Notes under the pieces: generated by a model
Databases searched by the model: none
What the model was told of the DNA's origin: nothing
Seen by the model: only the letters and a program-made list of their open reading frames with translations
Made by a program: the position numbers and the translations under genes
NCBI GenBank assembly: GCA_022447495.1
Contig: JAKVBH010000014.1
Coordinates: forward strand, 1 to 64,000
DNA length: 64,000 bases
Source: Marinovum sp.
GTDB lineage: Bacteria; Pseudomonadota; Alphaproteobacteria; Rhodobacterales; Rhodobacteraceae
Reading direction: 5' to 3'
Shown: positions 57,821-64,000 of the stretch, in pieces
How the letters are laid out: each line of letters begins with the position of its first letter
How positions within the stretch are numbered: position 1 is the stretch's first letter

Positions 57821-57874
57821 CAACAAAAACGCCTCATTGTGGCGGTCGCAACGTGCCAACCAGAGACCGCAATG
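57821..57874 (-). terminator. Terminator-like hairpin after soxG
   Basis: Minus-strand CATTG-CGGTC pairs with GACCG-CCA-CAATG (3-nt bulge) over a ~17-nt loop, then AGGCGTTTTTG. Located 16 nt past the soxG stop, it would end the sox operon. Confidence 0.45.
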
Positions 57875-57890
57875 ATGAGTGGAACACGCT

Positions 57891-58460
57891 CTAGAAGCGG
57901 TAATCCACCTGCGCACTTGGCGCAGCCGCTGTGCTAAGCAATTTGAACATGTAAGACGCCACAGAGCGGAAACAGATCAGCTCAACCGTAGTGTTATCCA
58001 AAAACCGCAACGCCGCGGCGACTTGAGCCATACGTGTTCGGCGCAATTCGCCCACGGGCAGGCTTTGTTCACGCAAATCCGCTGGGGTTACTTTGGCCAA
58101 AACCTCGCGGCATGCGCTCCCTTCAAGACGGAACACAGCGCGGGCATCGGAGACATCGACAATCAACGCATGTTCGCCCGTCAAGGCCGTGTTGAGCGCT
58201 GCTACGGTTTCTGTGCTCTCGGCATAGGGGCACAACAGCATGGCTTCGTCTGGAGACATCCACAAAAGACCCGTGTCTGCCGACGTCACCGCACCACGCA
58301 TCGCCGGCATGGCCACACCGGCCACATCCGTCAAAGCTTTAACAATCTTGGCTGAGGACAGATCAGCACGGATGGTGATCATGCCTTGTGCTGGACGCTC
58401 GGTGATCGTCACCGCACCCTCGAAGGTCGCGCCGCCAAGCGCTGTTACAGGCTCAGACAT
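57891..58460 (-). CDS. soxG: Sarcosine oxidase gamma subunit
   Basis: 189-aa small subunit of heterotetrameric sarcosine oxidase. N-terminus MSEPVTALGGATFEGAVTI, and GLLWMSPDEAMLL as in the family. It caps the tetramer and has no cofactor. Its ATG overlaps the soxA end by 8 nt. Last gene of the operon. Confidence 0.92.
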   Translation of the reverse strand: MSEPVTALGGATFEGAVTITERPAQGMITIRADLSSAKIVKALTDVAGVAMPAMRGAVTSADTGLLWMSPDEAMLLCPYAESTETVAALNTALTGEHALIVDVSDARAVFRLEGSACREVLAKVTPADLREQSLPVGELRRTRMAQVAAALRFLDNTTVELICFRSVASYMFKLLSTAAAPSAQVDYRF

Positions 58461-61416
58461 CTTGCTTAGCCCCTTCTTTGTCATAGAATACTGGATCCAC
58501 CATGCGCGTCTTGATCTCAGTCACGCCATCGTCGCGCATAAAAGTAATCACCTCACCCATCCGAGATGGCCCGTGTTCCACGAGCCCCATTGCAATGCCA
58601 CGATCCAAGGTTGGCGAGTAATACGTCGAAGTCACGCGACCAATCATATTGCGCTGACCATTGGCGTTGGTGCCATCAGTCACAGCATAGGCCCCATCCG
58701 GCAGGACCGAGCCATCGAGTGTTTCAAGCCCGACCAGTTGCCAGCGATCTTCGCGGACCATATCGATGCGCTGTTGGGCGCGTTTCCCAAGGAAGTCGTC
58801 CTTTTTCTTGGAAATCGCCCAGTGCAGGCCGAGGTCTTGTGGTATCACCGTGCCGTCGGTCTCGTCACCGATCATGATAAAGCCCTTCTCAGCGCGCATG
58901 ATATGCAAGCATTCCGTGCCATAGGGCATGGCCCCAAACGCTTCACCCGCCTTGTGCAAAGCGTCCCAAAGCTCCAGCGCGCGGTTCGCAGGAACCGCAA
59001 TCTCGTAAGACAATTCCCCAGAGAAAGAGATGCGATAGGCACGCACCGGGATACCGGTCAAATGGCCATCAGCCCAAGCCATAAACGGCAGTGCCTCTTT
59101 GGAGACATCCATGCCGCCGAGCTTTTCGAGCACTTTGCGCGCGTTGGGCCCCACAACGGCGATCTGACCGTATTGCTCTGTGGCGTTTACGACCCACACC
59201 TTCCAGTCCCACCATTCGGTTTGCAGCCATTCTTCCATATGGGCATGGATGCGATCCGCACCGCCGGATGTGGTGTGGCAGAGCCAGGTGTCGTCATCAA
59301 TGCGCGCAACGACGCCGTCGTCGGATAGGAACCCGTTCTCAGAACACATCAAACCATAACGGCAGCGACCCACTTTGAGCGTGCTCATCATGTTGGTGTA
59401 CATCATGTCTAGGAACTTACCCGCATCCGGGCCTTTGACGATGAGCTTACCCAGCGTAGAGGCGTCCAGCAGACCGAGGTTCTCACGCGTGTTATTGACC
59501 TCGCGGCGCACGGCTTTCTCGACGCTTTCGCCTTTGCGCACATAGGCATAAGGACGGCGCCAATGGCCTACAGGCTCCCAATCAGCTCTATTTGCGTCAT
59601 GCCAGGCATGCATGGGAGTTTCGCGGATCGGCTGAAAAAGTTCACCGCGCGCTTCGCCCGCAATTGCGCCCATGGAGATCGGCGTATAAGGCGGACGGAA
59701 GGTTGTTGTGCCCGTTTGAGGGATCGGTTGGCCCAACGCGTCAGACAGCAGCGCCAAGCCATTGATGTTCGAGAGTTTACCTTGGTCCGTGGCCATACCC
59801 AGCGTGGTGTAGCGCTTGGCGTGTTCGACGCTTTCAAAACCTTCGCGGGCGGCCAGAGCCACGTCGGAAGCTTTCACGTCATTTTGGTAATCAAGCCAAG
59901 CTTTTCGGCGGTGCTTGCCCTTGGCTTTGGCAGGCATGATCCAAACTGGCTCGAGCGGTTTCTCCGCAGGCGACATCGCCTTTCCACCGACATCAGCCAC
60001 ACACGCGTCGAGCGTGAGGTTGCCATTCGCCGCACCAACAACAGAAACAAAACCCAGTCCAGTGTCACCTGTCGGCGCACGTTCGGGATTTGGGCGGAAA
60101 CACGCTTGCGCATCGTCCCAGGTCAGTTTGCCACCGCAATGGGACCAGAGGTGCACCACAGGCGACCAGCCACCGGACATGGCCACAACTTCGCACGGGA
60201 TACCGGTGCGAACATCGCCACTTCCATCTTGATCACAGATGTCGACCGAAACCACAGATCTCAGGCCTTTGACCTTGGCGATGCCAGTGTTGGTCAAAAC
60301 GCGGATGCCCATGGCGCGAGCTTTCTCAGGCAATGCACCATTGACGTCTTTGCGCGCGTCCAACACGGCGGGCACTTTTTCGCCCGCTTCGACCAACGCG
60401 ATGGCAGTGCGATAGGCGTCGTCGTTGTTGGTCACAACAACCGTACGCGCGCCAGGGCTCACAGCGTAGTTCACCACATAATCGCGGACGGCGGACGCCA
60501 GCATCACACCGGGCAGGTCATTGCCTGAAAAACTCAACGGACGCTCAAGCGCCCCTGTCGCGGTGATAACTTCACCAGTGCGAATTCGCCAGAGGCGGTG
60601 CCGTGGACCATCTGACTTTGGCACGTGGTCGGTAAGGCGTTCATAGGCGAGCACGTAACCATGGTCATAGACCCCTGCCCCCATGCAGCGCGTGCGCATC
60701 TGAACGTTGGGCATGGCCTCAAGTTCCGCTATCAGCGAGTCGATGGCTACGCCTGCGTCTTGGCCCGCAATCTCGCCTCCGTCTACCGGTGTGCGCCCAC
60801 CCCAATGGGCAGTTTGTTCAAGAAGCAGTACGTCTTTGCCTTCGCTGCCTGCTTTTTTGGCCGCCAAGAGGCCGGCGATGCCGCCGCCGATAACGAGCAC
60901 ATCGGAGTGCACGTAGAAATGCTCATAAGTGTCGGGGTCACGCGCAGTGGACTTGGGGGCTTTTCCGAGGCCCGCAGACTGTCGGATGAACGGCTCGTAG
61001 ACATGTTTCCAAAATGGACGCGGGTACATAAAGGTTTTGTAGTAGAAACCCGCTGGCAAAAAGCGGCTGAGCGCTGAGTTCACAACACCGATGTCAGCTT
61101 CGAGTGAGGGCCAGTGGTTTTGGCTCTCGGCGGTCAGGCCATCGAAAAGTTCGGTGGTTGTGGCGCGTTGGTTGGGCTCAAAGCTGTGGCCTTTGCCCAA
61201 GCCGACAAGCGCGTTGGGCTCTTCCACACCGCTGGCTACGATGCCGCGGGGGCGGTGGTATTTGAAGGACCGACCGACAAGCGTTTGGCCATTGGCCAGA
61301 AGCGCGGATGCAAGGGTATCCCCTGCATGGCCTTCCATCCTCTTGCCATTGAAAGAGAAGTTTTGGGTTTGGCTGCGGTCGATCAAGCGACCACCTGTGG
61401 CGAGACGTGTACTCAT
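58453..61416 (-). CDS. soxA: Sarcosine oxidase alpha subunit
   Basis: 987-aa subunit. N-terminal 2Fe-2S-like/ubiquitin-fold portion, then an NAD-binding domain with DVLVIGGGIAGLLAAKKAG near residue 173, and a C-terminal GcvT-like domain that binds folate and yields 5,10-methylene-THF from the methyl group (SFSGELSYEIAVPANRALEL). Completes demethylation of sarcosine to glycine. Normal length. Confidence 0.97.
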   Translation of the reverse strand: MSTRLATGGRLIDRSQTQNFSFNGKRMEGHAGDTLASALLANGQTLVGRSFKYHRPRGIVASGVEEPNALVGLGKGHSFEPNQRATTTELFDGLTAESQNHWPSLEADIGVVNSALSRFLPAGFYYKTFMYPRPFWKHVYEPFIRQSAGLGKAPKSTARDPDTYEHFYVHSDVLVIGGGIAGLLAAKKAGSEGKDVLLLEQTAHWGGRTPVDGGEIAGQDAGVAIDSLIAELEAMPNVQMRTRCMGAGVYDHGYVLAYERLTDHVPKSDGPRHRLWRIRTGEVITATGALERPLSFSGNDLPGVMLASAVRDYVVNYAVSPGARTVVVTNNDDAYRTAIALVEAGEKVPAVLDARKDVNGALPEKARAMGIRVLTNTGIAKVKGLRSVVSVDICDQDGSGDVRTGIPCEVVAMSGGWSPVVHLWSHCGGKLTWDDAQACFRPNPERAPTGDTGLGFVSVVGAANGNLTLDACVADVGGKAMSPAEKPLEPVWIMPAKAKGKHRRKAWLDYQNDVKASDVALAAREGFESVEHAKRYTTLGMATDQGKLSNINGLALLSDALGQPIPQTGTTTFRPPYTPISMGAIAGEARGELFQPIRETPMHAWHDANRADWEPVGHWRRPYAYVRKGESVEKAVRREVNNTRENLGLLDASTLGKLIVKGPDAGKFLDMMYTNMMSTLKVGRCRYGLMCSENGFLSDDGVVARIDDDTWLCHTTSGGADRIHAHMEEWLQTEWWDWKVWVVNATEQYGQIAVVGPNARKVLEKLGGMDVSKEALPFMAWADGHLTGIPVRAYRISFSGELSYEIAVPANRALELWDALHKAGEAFGAMPYGTECLHIMRAEKGFIMIGDETDGTVIPQDLGLHWAISKKKDDFLGKRAQQRIDMVREDRWQLVGLETLDGSVLPDGAYAVTDGTNANGQRNMIGRVTSTYYSPTLDRGIAMGLVEHGPSRMGEVITFMRDDGVTEIKTRMVDPVFYDKEGAKQDV

Positions 61417-61487
61417 CTCTTAAACCTCTGTACGTGCGGCGGAGTGCAGGAGCCTCCGGCGGGGATATTTTAAGCCAGAAGAAACCA

Positions 61488-61817
61488 TCATGAAGGCATG
61501 TCCCAAGACCATCCTGGGCGCTTCTCAGCAATGATGTCGAGGATCTCTTGCGGTGGCTTGAGCGTTTGGGCGGGATATGTACCGAACACCTCAAGTGTTT
61601 GCGTACAACGCGCAACGTGGAACCATTTGCCCGAGCCATAGGCATGACGCCAACGTTCGAAATGAACACCTTTGGGGTTTTTGCGCATGAACAGGTAGCT
61701 CTCGAAATCATCGTCGGAGCTTTCCGGTCCATAGCGTTTGAGATGCGCTTCGCCACCGGCTTCAAGTTCGGACTCGTCCAGCATGATCCCTGTGTAGGGG
61801 CATTTGAGCGTCAGCAT
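61488..61817 (-). CDS. soxD: Sarcosine oxidase delta subunit with altered zinc site
   Basis: 109-aa subunit. GGEAHLKRYGPESSDDDFESY and NPKGVHFERWRHAYG are typical. In the Corynebacterium enzyme, zinc is held by Cys6, Cys9, His59 and Cys63; here the equivalents read Cys6, Thr9, His58 and Ser62 (CPYT; HAYGSGKW), so two of four ligands are replaced. ATG 61817 has GGAGG 6 nt upstream. The protein otherwise looks intact. Confidence 0.93.
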   Translation of the reverse strand: MLTLKCPYTGIMLDESELEAGGEAHLKRYGPESSDDDFESYLFMRKNPKGVHFERWRHAYGSGKWFHVARCTQTLEVFGTYPAQTLKPPQEILDIIAEKRPGWSWDMPS

Positions 61818-61859
61818 GGTGCGCCTCCAATTGGGGCGCACACCGCAATGGAGCGCCGG

Positions 61860-62036
61860 TTACTCTTCGATAATGTAAGCTTGTTCGCCCTGGCTTGGGC
61901 CATCACTGAGGCCTTTGCCGGTGATGACAACCGACCCGAATGCGCCTGCAAAAAGCATGACCATAGTCCCGGCCGCGAGGCCGCCAAGCGCCGCGCCGTT
62001 ACGAGCGTAGAAGGACGGGTCGAATAGTTTGAACAT
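61860..62036 (-). CDS. Small (58 aa) membrane protein between soxB and soxD
   Basis: Sequence begins MFKLFDPSFYARNGAALGGL, has one membrane segment (about residues 15-38, Gly/Ala-rich) and an acidic tail ending QAYIIEE. It fills the space between the candidate Cys-rich ORF and soxD. No family recognised; coding is judged from its single clean membrane segment and operon packing. Confidence 0.6.
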   Translation of the reverse strand: MFKLFDPSFYARNGAALGGLAAGTMVMLFAGAFGSVVITGKGLSDGPSQGEQAYIIEE

Positions 62037-62054
62037 TGGCTCACTCTCTGCTGG

Positions 62055-62243
62055 CTATGGACAGCACCTAGTGAGATGCGCCCGGGCTTCAAGAGTGGTT
62101 GGGCGGATTTCACCGCGCTTGGTTTCAAAATCGCAAATCGCTGCTTGGACGGTACGCATGCAGCCAGGGATGCAGCACCACGAGCGCGCGTCCTCAAGCC
62201 GACGTTCCCGGGCTGGGTCTTGCTGATGTGCATCAGTGCGCAA
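62055..62243 (-). CDS. Candidate Cys-rich 62-aa ORF overlapping soxB
   Basis: Frame from a TTG inside the soxB end reads SWCCIPGCM, then AAICDFETKRGEIRPTT and ends HLTRCCP: six cysteines within 38 residues. Overlap with soxB is 11 nt. No ATG except at codon 29 and no clear ribosome-binding site, so it may not be translated. Cysteine spacing hints at metal binding, if real. Confidence 0.3.
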   Translation of the reverse strand: MRTDAHQQDPARERRLEDARSWCCIPGCMRTVQAAICDFETKRGEIRPTTLEARAHLTRCCP

Positions 62244-63477
62244 CCCCTGCGGCGACGCTTTCGTCGATGAAACGGCCTTCTTTGAAGCGGTCCAGGGTGA
62301 AGGCATCGGCCAGAGCCGAGTGACCCTTGGCCATCAGTTCCGCCATGGCCCATCCAGAGCCCGGGATGGCCTTGAAGCCGCCGGTACCCCAGCCGCAGTT
62401 GATGAAGCAATTGCCAAGCGGCGTTTTGGAGATGATGGGCGAGCGGTCGCCGGTCATGTCCACGATCCCGCCCCATTGCCGCAGCATCTTGAGCCGCGAG
62501 ATCATTGGGAAGGTTTCGATCAATGCGCGCACGGTTTCTTCGATATGGTGGAAAGAGCCTCGTTGTGTGTAGTTGTTGTAGCCGTCAGCGCCACCGCCGA
62601 TGACCATCTCGCCTTTGTCGGATTGGCTCATGTAGCCATGTACTGTGTTGGCCATCACGACCACATCCATGCAAGGTTTTATGGGTTCGGACACCAATGC
62701 TTGCAGCGCAACCGATTCCACGGGAAGGCGGAAGCCCGACATCTCTGCAAGAACCCCGGAGTGACCAGCAACAACAATGGCCAACTTGTCACAGGTGATC
62801 TTGCCGCGGGTGATCTCCACACCACTGACTTGGTTGTTGGACGAATGTACTCCTGTGACTTCACAGTTTTGGATCACATGCATGCCCATGGCCGAACAAG
62901 CGCGCGCATAGCCCCATGCCACCGCATCGTGCCGTGCTGTGCCGCCGCGTTCTTGCCACAAGGCCCCCATCACAGGGTAGCGCGGCCCTTTGAGTTCGAT
63001 GATAGGACACAGCTCTTTGACGCGCTTTGGCCCGATGAATTCGGTTTTGACACCTTGCAGCGCATTGGCGTGGGCCGTGCGTTGGTAGCCGCGCACCTCG
63101 TGGTGAGTTTGGGCAAGCATCATGACGCCGCGGGGGCTGAACATAACGTTGTAATTCATGTCCTGCGACAGGTCCTCATAAAGGCTGCGCGCTTTTTCAT
63201 AGATCGCCGCCGAAGGGTCTTGCAGATAGTTGGAACGGATGATGGTCGTGTTGCGGCCTGTGTTGCCACCACCAAGCCAGCCCTTCTCAATGATTGCGAC
63301 ATTTTTGATGCCAAAATTCTTGCCCAGATAATAGGCTGTGGCCAGACCGTGGCCGCCTGCGCCCACAACGATCACATCGTAATGGTTCGATGGTTCCGGG
63401 TTATCCCATGCGCGTTCCCATCCTTCATGATAGGTCATTGCTTCGCGGGCCACTGCAAAGGCGGAATAGTGCTTCAT
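62233..63477 (-). CDS. soxB: Sarcosine oxidase beta subunit
   Basis: 414-aa catalytic subunit that oxidises sarcosine. FAD dinucleotide motif VVGAGGHGLATAYYL near residue 36 and GGGNTGRNTTIIRSNYL, where the FMN-linked His region follows. First gene of soxB-D-A-G. GGAGG lies 8 nt before the ATG. Normal length. Confidence 0.97.
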   Translation of the reverse strand: MKHYSAFAVAREAMTYHEGWERAWDNPEPSNHYDVIVVGAGGHGLATAYYLGKNFGIKNVAIIEKGWLGGGNTGRNTTIIRSNYLQDPSAAIYEKARSLYEDLSQDMNYNVMFSPRGVMMLAQTHHEVRGYQRTAHANALQGVKTEFIGPKRVKELCPIIELKGPRYPVMGALWQERGGTARHDAVAWGYARACSAMGMHVIQNCEVTGVHSSNNQVSGVEITRGKITCDKLAIVVAGHSGVLAEMSGFRLPVESVALQALVSEPIKPCMDVVVMANTVHGYMSQSDKGEMVIGGGADGYNNYTQRGSFHHIEETVRALIETFPMISRLKMLRQWGGIVDMTGDRSPIISKTPLGNCFINCGWGTGGFKAIPGSGWAMAELMAKGHSALADAFTLDRFKEGRFIDESVAAGVAH

Positions 63478-63688
63478 CGGCGCATCCTCCCGGGACGGAT
63501 TGAGCTCAATTGGACATGTCTTGGAATTGCATATGGCGTATCACATGTGCCGCGCCGCGCGCAATTCCGAACCCTCATGGCGCGATTGCGACAGCGTCGA
63601 AAAAGACCCTCTCATGCATGCTTTCCAGACCCTCCATGGACCCTGGCCAAAATGCTGATAGCATTTGCAACCCTATAGGAGGTTTTCG
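63478..63688. other. Divergent promoter region, soxB and TPR gene
   Basis: 211 nt without a gene. GACATGTC (8-bp palindrome) lies near 63515, about 40 nt upstream of soxB. No known regulator site is identified. Confidence 0.5.
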
Positions 63689-64000
63689 ATGGATCCGTAC
63701 TTTGATCTTGGGCGCTATTCGCGACCTGTGAGTTCAGTGTCTGACGCACAAACGTGGTGCGACCGGGGCATGGTTTGGCTCTTTGGATATAACCATGAAG
63801 AGGCCATTGCGTGTTTTGAGAAAGCTGTTGCGGCTGATCCGTCGTGTGCTCTGGCACATTGGGGAATCGCCTATGGGATTGGACCAAACTACAACAAACC
63901 CTGGGAGGTCTTCACCCCCGAGGAAAAGGCCCCTGCTCTGGTCCAAGCTCACAGCGCGCTTGCCGCGGGTTTGGCACTCGAAGACGCCAGCGCGGTTGAG
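63689..64000 (+). CDS. TPR protein, truncated by the window end
   Basis: Starts MDPYFDLGRYSRPVSSVSDA and continues in frame to the end of the window (104 codons). AGGAGG lies 6 nt before the ATG. A TPR-like unit is visible (FGYNHEEAIACFEKAVAADP then CALAHWGIAYG). Function unknown; divergent from the sarcosine oxidase operon. Confidence 0.8.
   Translation, partial: MDPYFDLGRYSRPVSSVSDAQTWCDRGMVWLFGYNHEEAIACFEKAVAADPSCALAHWGIAYGIGPNYNKPWEVFTPEEKAPALVQAHSALAAGLALEDASAVE

Noticed and set aside
58240-59328. Long plus-strand frame opposite soxA/soxG
   Set aside because: Lies antisense to conserved sox genes and shows no domain; GC-rich shadow.
61811-62476. Alternative minus-strand frame across the soxB-soxD gap
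   Set aside because: It overlaps both soxB and the 58-aa membrane ORF and reads as low-complexity arginine/alanine-rich shadow.
62236-63678. 480-codon plus-strand frame opposite soxB
   Set aside because: It is an antisense shadow of the well-supported soxB; composition is His/Cys-rich and matches no family.

Overview
This window reads as a chromosome segment from a marine alphaproteobacterium of the Rhodobacteraceae (Roseobacter group). The evidence is the iscR-suf operon layout, an IscR with a single C-terminal cysteine, a GTTC-N7-GTTC SOS box at recA, a CckA kinase with a CtrA-type TTAA-N7-TTAA site, C4-pathway ALA synthase, sarcosine oxidase soxBDAG, and a perfect Irr-type (ICE-like) palindrome. 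No species can be named from the sequence alone. No CRISPR array, rRNA operon, intact prophage or complete insertion sequence is visible.

Layout. 1-935: scar of an integrated element, with two truncated phage/integrase remnants abutting a tRNA-Arg(CCG). 1006-10054 (minus): iron-sulfur assembly operon iscR - cysteine desulfurase - sufB - three small ORFs - ybjQ-like - methyltransferase-like - sufC - sufD - two YIP1-like membrane proteins - sufS. 10243-11725 (plus): alpha/beta hydrolase, small helical protein and HD hydrolase. 11709-21400 (mostly minus): alaS, recA, cckA, rsmB-like and guaB, with a sulfotransferase on plus between recA and cckA. 21596-27857: thiol-disulfide and cytochrome c maturation (DsbD-like; ccmF-ccmG-ccmH-ccmI). 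28062-31622 (minus): TRAP transporter with a YjbR gene inside. 31852-39087: secreted hydrolase, amidase, cell-wall amidase, aminotransferase, M48 protease and DsbA-like protein. 39136-45164: glutamine amidotransferase, Lrp regulator, orphan histidine kinase, RodZ-like protein and hemA. 45485-55430: accessory metabolism (M20 peptidase, fluoroacetate-dehalogenase-like enzyme, SDR, BciA, glycosyltransferase, sulfotransferase-like, molybdopterin/XdhC pair, aldo-keto reductase, phosphoesterase). 55427-57714: a degenerate transglycosylase coupled to sodB, then two related small exported proteins, one frameshifted. 57891-63477 (minus): sarcosine oxidase operon soxB-(small ORFs)-soxD-soxA-soxG. 63689 to the end: start of a TPR protein that runs off the window.

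How the genes fit together. The suf operon builds Fe-S clusters, with likely iron control through an Irr-type site and IscR. DsbD-like, CcmFGHI and DsbA-like proteins form an envelope redox and cytochrome c maturation group. hemA starts tetrapyrrole synthesis, and a BciA homologue (8-vinyl reductase of bacteriochlorophyll synthesis) suggests that the strain or a recent ancestor carries photosynthesis genes. SoxBDAG demethylates sarcosine, a product of choline/betaine catabolism. CckA is the top kinase of the CtrA pathway and seems itself to lie under a CtrA site.

Most of the window is ordinary core genome; I did not find a convincing novel defence or biosynthetic system. The items most worth a second look are the integrase/tRNA scar, the ICE-like and CtrA sites, the small unannotated ORFs in the suf and sox operons, the SoxD with two of four zinc ligands replaced, the degenerate GT51 protein coupled to sodB, the fluoroacetate-dehalogenase-like enzyme with a complete active site, and the possibly leaderless Lrp gene.
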